This document shows positions 23,901 to 32,220 of a stretch of 64,000 nucleotides of DNA, piece after piece (the stretch's first letter is position 1; every line of letters begins with the position of its first letter). The translations under genes were made by a program, and so were the position numbers. Where the stretch lies: positions 15,228,169-15,292,168 of the forward strand of contig NC_087072.1 of NCBI RefSeq assembly GCF_026151205.1, given 5' to 3'. The DNA is from Bolinopsis microptera (lineage: Eukaryota; Ctenophora; Tentaculata; Lobata; Bolinopsidae). The notes under the pieces were generated by a model. The model searched no databases and was not told the origin of the DNA. It saw nothing but the letters and a program-made list of their open reading frames with translations.

Positions 23901-26900
23901 GTTTTGGGTCTCGGTGTTATCATCTTGGTTGGGCAACAGAAGTGCAACAGCACAGGTTTTCGTTCCGGAAAGGAATTCAGAAGCATATTGTGACATGGTA
24001 TTAAGGTCTTTGAGTGGAGATTTTAATCTTGCTTCAATGAACTTCACTGCAATTGCCCAGTCTTCACTGCCGTGATAGTGGTACATTTTTTCGTTGATGA
24101 ACACTTTGTTCACAGACGCACCTCTAAGTTCAATCCCATACTTTTCCCCTATTTTTGGATATTTTGCCAGATCCACTTGGGCAACTCGGACCCCCTCACC
24201 ATGCAGCTGTTTATTGACATGGTTAGCTAACTCATGTATCTGGCTGCCTTTACCAAGACACTGCTGTGACATACACCTGCTATCGGTGAATTTGACCCAA
24301 CATATCCTCTCCTCGACACAGTCTGAGAAACTTGCCTCGTCCAGGATCCACAATGCTGACAAAGGGGGAACGTAGCTAGGTGACCCGAACTCTTTGATCC
24401 ATTTGACAAGATCTTCGGGTGATGTTGGTGATCCTTTGTAGACTTGCTGATATGGGAAATCACTACCATCGATCACCATAGTAGGATAATTCCACACGTC
24501 ATACCTGTCACCACTTGCTGCATGCTCGGATACATCTATCTGAGATAACTTTATATCCACGGTACTATCTTCTTCTATCTGCTGTGAAACTCTCCTGAAA
24601 ACGGGCAGCGCAGCTTGACAAGTGCCACAACTCGGGCTGTAGAACATGATGCAGAACTTTCCAGGCTTGGTGATGAAACTTGCAAATGTGTCATCTGTTA
24701 ACTCTTGCAGGGCAAGAGAAGACGGCAGGAGACACAAGATAACAACGAACGTTATCATAATCCTGTGACATTTTTATAAGTATATCATAACGGAATCGAG
24801 TTTCAGAGCATTGAATAGGTTGAAATAAAATAAAAGATATCACAAATACGAACAATACGACCCGTGAAACCGAAATAAAAGGTAAAACTGTAAACGAACA
24901 AAGCTTTTGTGAGAACGGCTACTTCAGGAAACAGGGCCTCAAGATTTAATACAAGAACAGTCAAATGATCAATACACAGTACAGTGTAGACGTGTCTAAA
25001 AAAAACAGCTGATAGAAGGTCAATGACTGGTTGAACTTGCTACACGCTGTTTGTGTAGCTACTTGTTAGTTATGTGGCAAGGTTGAACAAACGATACCAT
25101 ATTCCCCAATTTTAGAGGAATTTGTTTCCCTTTGAATCAATCAAACTAGATGAATTGTTGTAAATACTGAGATCAAACTATCAATCTACAGGCTATCGTC
25201 AAACATGTTGCAAGGCGTCATCTTCAGTGACATAAGCCCTAGAAATTGTAAAAAGTTAGTAAAACCCAAAATTCCTTTAAAAATCTGAACACTCTTAAAA
25301 CGGTTATAAAGTTAAAATTAAGATGTTAGGAGTAATGGAAGGCTAAAAGGATTTATAGTGTTAATTCCCAAAGGTTTTAAAGTCTTGAGTAGTTGAATAT
25401 ATTTATGTTCCCGGACATCCAAAGTTTTAGGACTAGAATTATCAATAATTGACACATTAAAAATTTTGTTAAAATCTTCCCTTTGTCTAAAACCATGATC
25501 CAACAAATGTAAACCCAAACTATATTCATCACTTGTTTCATCTACCTTATCACCATTTAAAAGTTTATAATATTTGACCCTATGTTCTCCAGTCCTAACC
25601 CGTAGAGATCGAGTTGTGCGACCGACGTAAGCCTTTCCACAGGCACTACATTGGAACAGATAAATGATGTTGTAGCTCTGGCAGTTTCCAGGGGAAGCTT
25701 TAACCTTCTTGCCGTTCACTTTGAATTCACGGGTGCCTTTGACAAGTTCACAACATTTGCATCTTGGCACATTGCATTTGCTGGTTGGGCCATGTTGAGC
25801 TCCTAAAGCAAGTTCTTTCAATTTGACGAGGCGAGATTTTAGGCTTGGCCCTGTTTTCTTTGTGTAACTGAAAATTGTCTTCCTAGGCGTGGCAGATGTT
25901 GTGGAGGTCTCTTGGGATGTTTCAGCAGTGTCACTTTCACTGAAACTCCTCGTTCTTGAGAGGTGTTCTTCATACTTCTTAGTCACATTCCCCAATTTTA
26001 TCTAAGAGAAGGCGTTCTGATAGAACGCACTCGAGAATATCATGAATAAAACAACTTAAACACCGTCTCTTTTTCAGCCCGAAGCTCTACTCTGGTTCCT
26101 CAACAATCCTGCTCCATGTTCGCCCCATCGTGTGTGTGTTTGGCTGCTTCTCACAAATCTTCACCGCAGTTCTGGCAATAACCAGACTCCTTAGCATAAT
26201 CATGCCATTCCTTCACTTGAGACAAAAGTACATCTTTGGGTACATCATGATCCATATCCTTTACATGATTGTGGCGAATATGACCTACTACGGGATAGAC
26301 GCGTTCTACGCGAAAGAGGACCTTACCGAACTCCTGGTATCTGTAATGAACATAATGGAAGATGTGTGTTTCTGGTCTTATTTCCTACACTGTATGGTGG
26401 GAGTGGTAGCGTCCATAGTAACGTTCCTGTTCCTGCTGGTGGAGCGAGGTAGGAATCCAGCTACAGCTGAGAAGTATCTGAGAAGTAGCATCACACTCCT
26501 CCTCATGAACCTGCCTTACATTATCACCATGGTCCTCATTGGTGGGATTCAATGGTCGGCAGCGTGGGGACTGAACAGCAGGGAGATAGTGTTCGCGTGG
26601 GTTCCTATTTTTACATCTGCACTAGATCCGGTGATCGTGATTGCTAGGAAGAAAGAAGTAATGGAGAAGGTTGCAGCTGCTGTAAGGAGCAAAGAGGGAC
26701 ACTCCGTCTCGGGAACCAGATCAACAATGCTATCTCAACAAGTTTAAATCATACTACTGCCTCTACAATCAAGCTAATATGTACTACAATCAAGTTAAGT
26801 TGTACTGTATCAAAACCAACACTATGACTAAACAAATGAACAGAATCTTGTGATTTATTTACATTATTAATTTACATGATTTTACAGTTATAATTGATTT

Positions 26901-29900
26901 GTATTTTTTAGTAGTAATAAAATTCGGGGCCGAGGTATACACTATACATGTAACTGTCCAGTTGGACGATACTGGATATTCAAAAAGGCGTCAATGACAA
27001 TATTCAACCTTATCATACTGTTCTACCCAACTTTTTGACTTGTGCCAATGTAATACTAATATAATCATGATACCATATGTATGTACTATGAAAGCTTCTT
27101 ATAAAAATTAAATCAGCATCTTAATTAAATATAAAGTTAAAATAGTGGCGAGGATAATAGGGAACTTTCCGCCTTGATTTGCGGAGAAAAGGGGAAGTAA
27201 TAGTACCTACATATCTGAGTACATGATATGAGAATGGTATGTACCTGCGAGTGCATAGTTTGGGAATTGGGAGTGGTACGTACCTGTGCGATGGAAGATT
27301 TTAGGAACTCCTGGGACTGCAGGACTGTCTCCACGTTCTCATGGGCATATTTCAGAGCTGCTTTAGTGAGGGCTGCTAGATTGTGAGCAGAGGCTAAGTT
27401 AGCCATGTCTGAAAATAGTATCATGGTAACGTACCTAGTGCCGACAAGCACGACAATTATATAAAATATTTTCTTTGTCGCTGCGTCTAGCTTGTTGAAA
27501 TTTTAGAATTGTAATGCCTTTTTGTTCGCCGATCGGCAGCGATCAAAAACGCAGTGGTCTGTCTTAATGCTGCATCGATCAATATTAAAGACACAAATTT
27601 AAAATGTGAGAATCACTATCTTGAAGTTTATATCAGCATTGATTGAAAGCAAATATGCATATTGCATAATATGTGGAATGTAGTGATAAAAACTGGAAAG
27701 TCTGCAATCAGTGGACATGTCTGACTTACTGATGCAGTTGTCAGGACACAAGTTCCTGATGAGGGTATCAGTACAGGCATCTCTGACCTCCTGGATATCA
27801 AACATATCAGCTACTTTGAGCAGGTCCTCCACCCCGTCTGTTACTATCTGTATCTTGCCTGTATACATGAAGTTCACCACCTGCAGAGGGAAGGGTTTTA
27901 TGTGGGGGTCACGTTTTTGTCAAGGAGATGGCTAGGAAAACTAGTATAAGATGGTGCATTTCATTGAAAATTGCGATATATTTGAAGTTGATGCGGTCAG
28001 GAACATTTGTGTTTTAAACTTACAAATCGTTGGAGCAGTACTTAGATGTTACTTATCAGGCTACATGTGAAAAAGCATGCATTTGTCATTTGGCATGCCG
28101 ATGACTGAACTTTAAACTTTATAGCAGCTTTACAATTACTTATTAGTTATTACATCTCGAACTTACGTAGATGCCGAACATTATAACTATCAAATATTTG
28201 GTCAAAATATACGCTAAAGTTGAAAAATGCGTAGTTCATTAATTTATTACAATCATAGTCTAGGACTGTAGAAATCGACAACATTAAACACGTGACATGC
28301 AACCATACAAACTGAAATATTTGATTTTCCTGAATAGAAATTTTCTACTGGTCAAGTTAGATTGATGTTGCCATTGATGTGGCCACATGTACCAAACTAC
28401 TAATAATAGTTCCGTCCCAGTAATCTATAATAATAACGCACCTTATTGACTGAGTCCTCCTTCATGTTCTTCAGCTCCACCACATCTGTCTGGCCTTCTT
28501 TTAGATCCGTCGTAAACATGGCTCTAAAATACTTAGAACATGCTGAGAGAATGCACCTGCCGAATAAAGTGGTTAAGTTTGGGGGTATGGGGCAAGCACA
28601 GAGGTAATTTAAATTTATATATTTATAAATAGGTTTCAGACGAATTATCGTATGAGTTTTTGTAATGAACCTCAAACTGCCGGTCAAATTACCATCTCAA
28701 GGTGCAGTCCTGACGCAAGCCGCTGCACATTTGCCCTTTTAAAGCAATGAAATGAGGCGAAATATCAGCCGGTATATTTAGAATAGGGGTTTATTGAACG
28801 TAACACCTCATGCGCTAAACACAAAGTGGCATTGCAGTTGACGATTACAACGTTAAAGTGACGCTGCTGATCTCACCAGCTGTTCAGCAATAGTTAGATA
28901 TAATGAACATTTAGAGGAATCATTGTCAGTTTATCCTGGTATACTTTTTAACGTGGCACAAAGATTTGGTTTAGTAAGCATGGCAACCCTGCGCTTAGAG
29001 CATCTGATAAGTTTCTCAATCTGTATCTCCGGGATTCTCTCCAACACAATTTCTTTGGTATATTTCGTGAAGCGGGAGAGTGTGGGCCTCATCAACCGAC
29101 TGTTCATCCTACTTAACACTTTCGATCTTGTTATGTGTCTGTCAGGTACACTAACCATGACCACTGCTACCTGGGGACTTCACGGCAACCCACCATACCT
29201 GCTCTTCAAAACCCTTCTCTCAGGTTCAACTCAGGCTACTGGACTTGCTACTGTTCTGATAAGCGTGTGTAGAGCTATTAAGATATGTCGACCCTTTGAT
29301 CACAGGATTAGAGGGACCAGGGTCACAGTTTTTATTGTTGTGATGTGTGTGGCTGGGTTTGGAGTTGAGATAGCTGACGCGGCGGTTAGTGAGATTTGTA
29401 CGGTTGAAACACATGACCGGTTCAGGGACTACAAGAGGGTTTACTATACTGTTATGCTAGTGGTATCAGTCCCGACTATTCTATCTGCAAATATCCTGAC
29501 TATTACAGTGCTTAGGGAAGCGAGGAGCGAGTCTGATGAAGATGATTTTATGGATATCCGACCGACAGTAACTATTATTGTTCTGTCAACAATATTCAGC
29601 TTTATAAGTTTCCTGGTGTTGGTTCACCTTGTGCTACTCCTTGCTAATGTAAAAGATGACCCAGTTACAATCTACTTTTTCTTCTTCGGTGTACCCCTCA
29701 ACTCTGCCTTAAATCCGTTTGTGTACATTATCAGAAATGAACAAATGCAGGTGTTTGTTCGATCTATGTTTTGCAGTTGTAGACCGAATGAAAGACACCG
29801 CTCCCAAACAAGATAGATATCTTCAACAAATCTGCATGCCAATGGAGTTACTAGAGACTATCTTCAGCTTAACGGCATATAGTTCACGACCACTGACCAC

Positions 29901-31389
29901 TCAAGCCAAACAAATTGGCTTCAAGCCAGTTACGAAAGGTTAAAATTTGCGCTAAAACGATCGAACCGTGCATAATTTATCAATTTTAAACATACATAAT
30001 TCGAACAGAGTGCAAAATCTGATAAGTTATCCTTACGACCTTACTTGTGTGCCTTGATTTCAGTTTCTCCAATCTTCACAACAACATCAGTGAACTGTCT
30101 CGCCAGAAACACATCACCAATCCCATCCAGAAGAAGTCTGCCGTGTCTTTCGGAGTTGTACTCTCTTAGCAGCCCATCAGCTGTGACAACCGACCTCAAC
30201 CTGGAAGTGGAGATTTAAGAAAAACTCGTGATGTGGGGCCCTTAATTACTTATAGTTACTCATAACTAAGATAGAGGATGATTTGAACTTATAGATAGGA
30301 CTCTAGCTTAAAGATTAATATACATGTGTGTATTTGCATATGGTATACGCATGGCTATCAGTACGTTTAAGTACGGGTTGACTTAATCAGCGTGTTAGTA
30401 ACAACTACCTTATCGGACAAAATTGTCACGGACAAGTTTTTCACGGATAAGTTTTTCACGGACAAGTTTTTCACGGACCAAATTTTTCACGGATATAATA
30501 TTATTCACGCTCATAACCGCCCAAAATGTTTTACTCTTTAACTTTTTCTAAACTCTAGAATATGACTGAGGAGTGATTATATTTGTCCTAGTTTACTAAT
30601 AAACTAATATGGTAATCGGCTACACACATATCTACGCATATGTAGGGACACACATACAAAAATTAATTGAAATAATTACCGGACTTTTATATTATTCACG
30701 GACCTTAATGAATCTTAATGCCATAAACATTATTTTCACGGACTTAATTATTCACGCTAAGACCTTCAGCGTGAAAGTAATGTCCGTGATAATCATGACC
30801 GATAAGGTATATAAGTTGTTTGTTAGTTTGTTCTAATATGTTTATTCGGTATGTGTGTCAGACGCTATCATTGATAGCGTCTGACACACACAATACACAT
30901 GGTGTATCATATAGTATCATAGTGTATTGATAGTATCAATATCTTTTTCCAAATTCTGGTAAATCTGTCGTTTGTATGTATGATTGTGAAGTTATGCCAC
31001 GTTCCATGTTATAAACACAAAATTTGTTTTGTTACAAAACAAAATTTGGTCTGTCGTGTATCCATCTGACCTGCAAAAACCAAAATTCGCCTGAATAATT
31101 AAACAATTTCAATGTGTTTACTCAGATGGTTAACCCAAATTCCTGCAAGTGCAACAAATAAACCAATGAACCATGCATACTGCAACCCGATTGAAAACTT
31201 CCAGCACACATAACACACATACATAACGTATCTAGCGGTCACACAATTTAAAAATCTCTAGGCCTGGTTTCCGCTTCGAGACCTCAGCCTGTCTGACCTG
31301 TTTATTACGCCTAACCACCGACTCCTTGATGAATAACTCTTATCTCGTTTAACTTTACTCTCGGGAGACATCTTGATATTTGTTGCCAT
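14993..31389 (-). CDS. BTB-BACK-Kelch (KLHL-type) Cullin-3 adaptor, 12 exons
   Basis: KLHL proteins bind Cullin-3 through BTB-BACK and present substrates held by a Kelch propeller. Exons (- strand order): 31298-31389, 30045-30200, 28442-28556, 27730-27880, 27284-27408, 17860-17949, 17517-17632, 17138-17302, 16520-16930, 16233-16308, 15972-16085, 14993-15202. All junctions have GT/AG and matching phases; the total is 606 residues, the family's usual length. BTB occupies about residues 58-170 (ARQFTDVVVKIG, CSKYFRAMF, VVNFMYTGKI); BACK about 171-283 (LLSSDELNVKSE, VLRWIKHDK, then CRDML); six Kelch blades follow with GG motifs (LFCLGGEG, IFIIGGQD, IYVAGGAF, MYVVGGHD, IFAVGGCR, LFIIGGND). Introns 2 and 5 contain other genes. 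Three donors are unusual (GTTCGT twice, GTTATT). Exon 1 (MATNIKMSPESK...) is the least certain. Confidence 0.88.
18527..19210. mobile_element. 684-bp MITE with long terminal inverted repeats
   Basis: Termini GGCAGTATCGAGATAGCCCG... and its complement, extending inwards about 110-150 bp on each side through ACCACTGGTCCGCGG to TGATTCAGGGGATACTG. Flanks are CAAATATA (18519) and CAAATATT (19211), an 8-bp target duplication with one mismatch. Inside the arms the motif ACAGTGGTCCGCGG is iterated about five times on the right and two or three times on the left. The left arm also has a duplicated ATCCCCTGAATCAAGCAGGG block. No transposase. It lies in Kelch intron 5. Confidence 0.85.
19716..19935 (+). 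repeat. Repeat D, copy 1
   Basis: About 190 bp of non-coding sequence (markers TTCTTATTCCTTGGCCAATTT, TTGATGCCGTGGTGTCAG) followed by a TA microsatellite and ATCGTCTC. It matches 44318-44510 closely. There the microsatellite is interrupted by a 9.7-kb insertion and ATCGTCTC resumes at about 54226. Confidence 0.8.
19936..21087. other. Kelch intron 5 / 5' flank of the two-exon GPCR
   Basis: No supported gene. 20935-21030 contains many CCGG/CCGGTT motifs with partial dyad symmetry (TTCCGGTTTGGTAACCAAAACC) just upstream of the GPCR start. It could be a small palindromic element or a regulatory cluster; nothing decides. Confidence 0.4.
21088..26747 (+). CDS. Class A-like GPCR, two exons, nested in Kelch intron 5
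   Basis: Exon 1 is 21088-21425 (donor TTCAG|GTGAGA, phase 2) and exon 2 is 26078-26747 (acceptor tctttttcag, phase matches); total 335 residues. The N-terminus (residues 12-45) is acidic and rich in tyrosine, with DYP repeats (DYSYEDYNTTDYPDYPDYP), and has one NxT glycosylation site. Seven hydrophobic segments follow. The TM3 end reads AITRLLSIIMPF (TR in place of DRY) and TM7 reads TSALDPVIVIARKK (DPVIV in place of NPxxY), followed by a Ser/Thr-rich tail. The receptor class is clear in outline, the ligand is not; tyrosine-rich N-termini occur in peptide and chemokine-type receptors and may be sulphated. The 4.65-kb intron holds three - strand ORFs (21612-25995). Confidence 0.8.
21612..22085 (-). 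CDS. Tail-only paralogue of the adjacent PDI-like protein (ER-retained)
   Basis: 157 residues: a signal peptide (MMITFALILCVLSPSLTL) joined directly to an acidic, lysine-rich segment that aligns with the last 135 residues of the PDI-like neighbour. Shared blocks include LTKHKEKIEKMMNERFGG, HHNNFNPREHKYDE and YELEFDPDEE. It ends GHVEL, a KDEL-type retrieval signal. All thioredoxin domains are absent, including both CxxC motifs. The frame is open, has its own start and lies 0.44 kb downstream of the full-length gene on the same strand. It probably arose by tandem duplication followed by an internal deletion. It may work as a secretory-pathway calcium/chaperone-tail protein or be a remnant; the conserved tail and intact signals favour a real product. 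Confidence 0.62.
   Translation of the reverse strand: MMITFALILCVLSPSLTLQGVDDVDNIVTQHGKDNILERKDQTSVDKKDHKESQDDTVQEDATSEEDPDVQTPSEDTKQDNESVDVKEDPELTKHKEKIEKMMNERFGGMNTEAQHHNNFNPREHKYDEIYELEFDPDEEYEPIQEDGTPSSGHVEL
22530..24758 (-). CDS. PDI-like thioredoxin-domain ER protein with HDEL, single exon
   Basis: 742 residues. Signal peptide 1-17. The first thioredoxin domain (about 19-125) has the active site SPSCGTC (C44, C47) and the cis-proline region NYPTMVI. Two less recognisable thioredoxin-like segments span about 130-250 and 255-490. The last thioredoxin-like domain (about 495-605) has NQCRSC (C530, C533). An acidic tail (610-735) ends GHDEL, an ER-retrieval signal. This a-b-b'-a' layout with a C-terminal tail is that of protein disulphide isomerases, which form and rearrange disulphides in the ER. 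CGTC and CRSC differ from the usual CGHC, so redox behaviour may differ. Uninterrupted frame, no introns. It sits antisense inside the intron of the two-exon GPCR, itself inside a Kelch intron. Confidence 0.82.
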   Translation of the reverse strand: MITFVVILCLLPSSLALQELTDDTFASFITKPGKFCIMFYSPSCGTCQAALPVFRRVSQQIEEDSTVDIKLSQIDVSEHAASGDRYDVWNYPTMVIDGSDFPYQQVYKGSPTSPEDLVKWIKEFGSPSYVPPLSALWILDEASFSDCVEERICWVKFTDSRCMSQQCLGKGSQIHELANHVNKQLHGEGVRVAQVDLAKYPKIGEKYGIELRGASVNKVFINEKMYHYHGSEDWAIAVKFIEARLKSPLKDLNTMSQYASEFLSGTKTCAVALLLPNQDDNTETQNHYLSWAESTRDFCSHYLVTNRAMLQGMEIIFPRFVIKHSAKTLTSTDPPHVEVNVVTEAGQSWFAEQFKKSQFSLVNVIDSGRISTQLRDLDHYAGIFVENPTWDEGMKNLKEAIAGISKKFQDKGIPFFIGNVADVSVDFEEVDTINAGVPFLFMIRDKNYRKYTPNFKTLQEFKNKPEELYFTYLENYINQYLEGKVAPTIKSDTDHGVMDGVLDVVGVSVDRILGRTDKDILLLMTSSNQCRSCVRYENALLQFGEKFENPETLTVGMINVETNQLPRKLMMKSSPPHMVLLPAGRSGPFENLAYFFNEISEDNLKKFVTGHGKHNILDKKDQNFTDKKEHKGKQGISVQEDATAEEDPDAYQSIHATVTEEMPYEKGSGSGEEDLELTKHKEKIEKMMNERFGGMNTDSQHHNNFNPREHKYDEKYELEFDPDEEHEAIDEDSSSNYGHDEL
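25318..25995 (-). mobile_element. Penelope-type GIY-YIG endonuclease ORF (5'-truncated retroelement)
   Basis: 225-residue open frame. Residues 74-82 form the cysteine motif CNVPRCKCC, and 110-138 the GIY-YIG core (IIYLFQC...YVG with R127 and a downstream GEH). The Cys motif just ahead of GIY-YIG, with NCQSYNIIYL between, is typical of the C-terminal endonuclease of Penelope-like retroelements, which nicks the target DNA. No reverse transcriptase lies upstream: the frame begins about 80 bp from the GPCR exon-2 acceptor. The similar strings ATTCCCCAATTTTA at 25102 and 25987 flank the segment and could be target-site or element-end repeats. The open frame suggests recent insertion or retained coding use. 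Confidence 0.75.
26748..27283. other. GPCR 3' region within Kelch intron 5
   Basis: AT-rich, with aataaa at about 26917 as a possible poly(A) signal for the GPCR. Near 27230-27290 a short stretch is duplicated (GGTATGTACCTGCGAGTGCA / GGTACGTACCTGTGCGATGG), so the Kelch exon-5 donor region has a nearby decoy copy. Confidence 0.4.
28980..29816 (+). CDS. Class A-like GPCR, single exon, nested in Kelch intron 2
   Basis: 278 residues from the ATG at 28980; the frame opens a little earlier but without an ATG. Seven hydrophobic segments. The TM3 end reads VLISVCRAIKICRPF (CR in place of DRY) and TM7 reads FFGVPLNSALNPFVYIIR with a canonical NPxxY. The C-terminal cysteines (MFCSCRP) could be palmitoylated. 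Short N-terminus without an obvious signal peptide. It lies antisense in the intron between Kelch exons 2 and 3, with no intron of its own. It is not an obvious paralogue of the GPCR at 21-27 kb. Ligand unknown. Confidence 0.82.
   Translation: MATLRLEHLISFSICISGILSNTISLVYFVKRESVGLINRLFILLNTFDLVMCLSGTLTMTTATWGLHGNPPYLLFKTLLSGSTQATGLATVLISVCRAIKICRPFDHRIRGTRVTVFIVVMCVAGFGVEIADAAVSEICTVETHDRFRDYKRVYYTVMLVVSVPTILSANILTITVLREARSESDEDDFMDIRPTVTIIVLSTIFSFISFLVLVHLVLLLANVKDDPVTIYFFFFGVPLNSALNPFVYIIRNEQMQVFVRSMFCSCRPNERHRSQTR
30408..30807. mobile_element. 400-bp MITE with TA target duplication and iterated CACGGAC motif
   Basis: Bounded by TA|CCTTATCGG...CCGATAAGG|TA, with TIRs of about 28 bp (CCTTATCGGaCAaaATTgTCACGGACA). 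A TA duplication is characteristic of the Tc1/mariner superfamily. Inside, TTTTTCACGGACAAG and TTATTCACGG(A)C are iterated about ten times on both strands. No transposase. Located in Kelch intron 1. A weaker relative with a CCTTATC start lies near 61790. Confidence 0.8.
30852..30890. repeat. Perfect 39-bp palindrome
   Basis: Two 19-bp arms (TGTGTGTCAGACGCTATCA and its complement) around a single T, 45 bp outside the 30408-30807 element. Confidence 0.9.
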
Positions 31390-31712
31390 GAATCGTTCAA
31401 TTTGTCTTCATCTTGAAGAACACGAGCCTTATAATACAAAACAACATACAAACTAGTGAAAAAAAGTAAAATCTACTAATGAAGCATAGGACACAAGACG
31501 TTCGTGGGAGAAACGGCGTTACATGCGAAGTAAGACAGCTAAAATGTTTACGTTGTTTTTTGACCACTTGAAACAAACCTCGATAATCCACCGACTTAAC
31601 CACACGTGATGATGTTAAAGTCATCTGTATTGGAGGATCTCTGAATATTTAAGGATTTACGGGTTCACCGTATGAAAGTAAACTGTGAACCTATGAGAGC
31701 CCCGGTAACTGT

Positions 31713-31724
31713 CACGTGCACGTG
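31713..31724. promoter_or_regulatory. Paired E-box upstream of the Kelch gene
   Basis: CACGTGCACGTG: two adjoining CACGTG palindromes, about 325 bp upstream of the Kelch start codon in the 0.83-kb gap between the CH gene stop and the Kelch start. bHLH factors bind CACGTG. Function is inferred from position only. Confidence 0.3.
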
Positions 31725-32220
31725 TCCATTATTTTGTCTCCGGAATCATAAATATTATGCTATAGCGAGTGTCATGCATTGGCTCCGTCCTTTATCAAAT
31801 ATTAGGTCGACCGGAAGTCTGCTAGACCCTAGCACCATGTTACATAGGGTTACAACTTTTTTCAATTTAATGACGTGGATCGAGTAATTACCGATTAAAT
31901 CCCACTTGATGAAAATATTGGCAGGACAGGATGGGGAGGATTTTAAACTCCCGAGTCACGAACGTCAATGAAGTTTCAAGGCAGCCACAGTAAAATACAC
32001 AGCAGTATAGCGACAACATGCATCAGGATCTATAAACATATTTTCATCTCATAATCAAATAATAAACAATCAAATATTTTATTGTGAGGGCGTGAAACTC
32101 TCGAATGTTCTGTGAGAAAGTTTTTAATGTCAAATAAATTGGTAAATACAATAAAAACGGGATAGAAGCAAAGCATGTCAAGTATGTAATATCACTGATC
32201 CGTCTCAACTACAATTGTTA

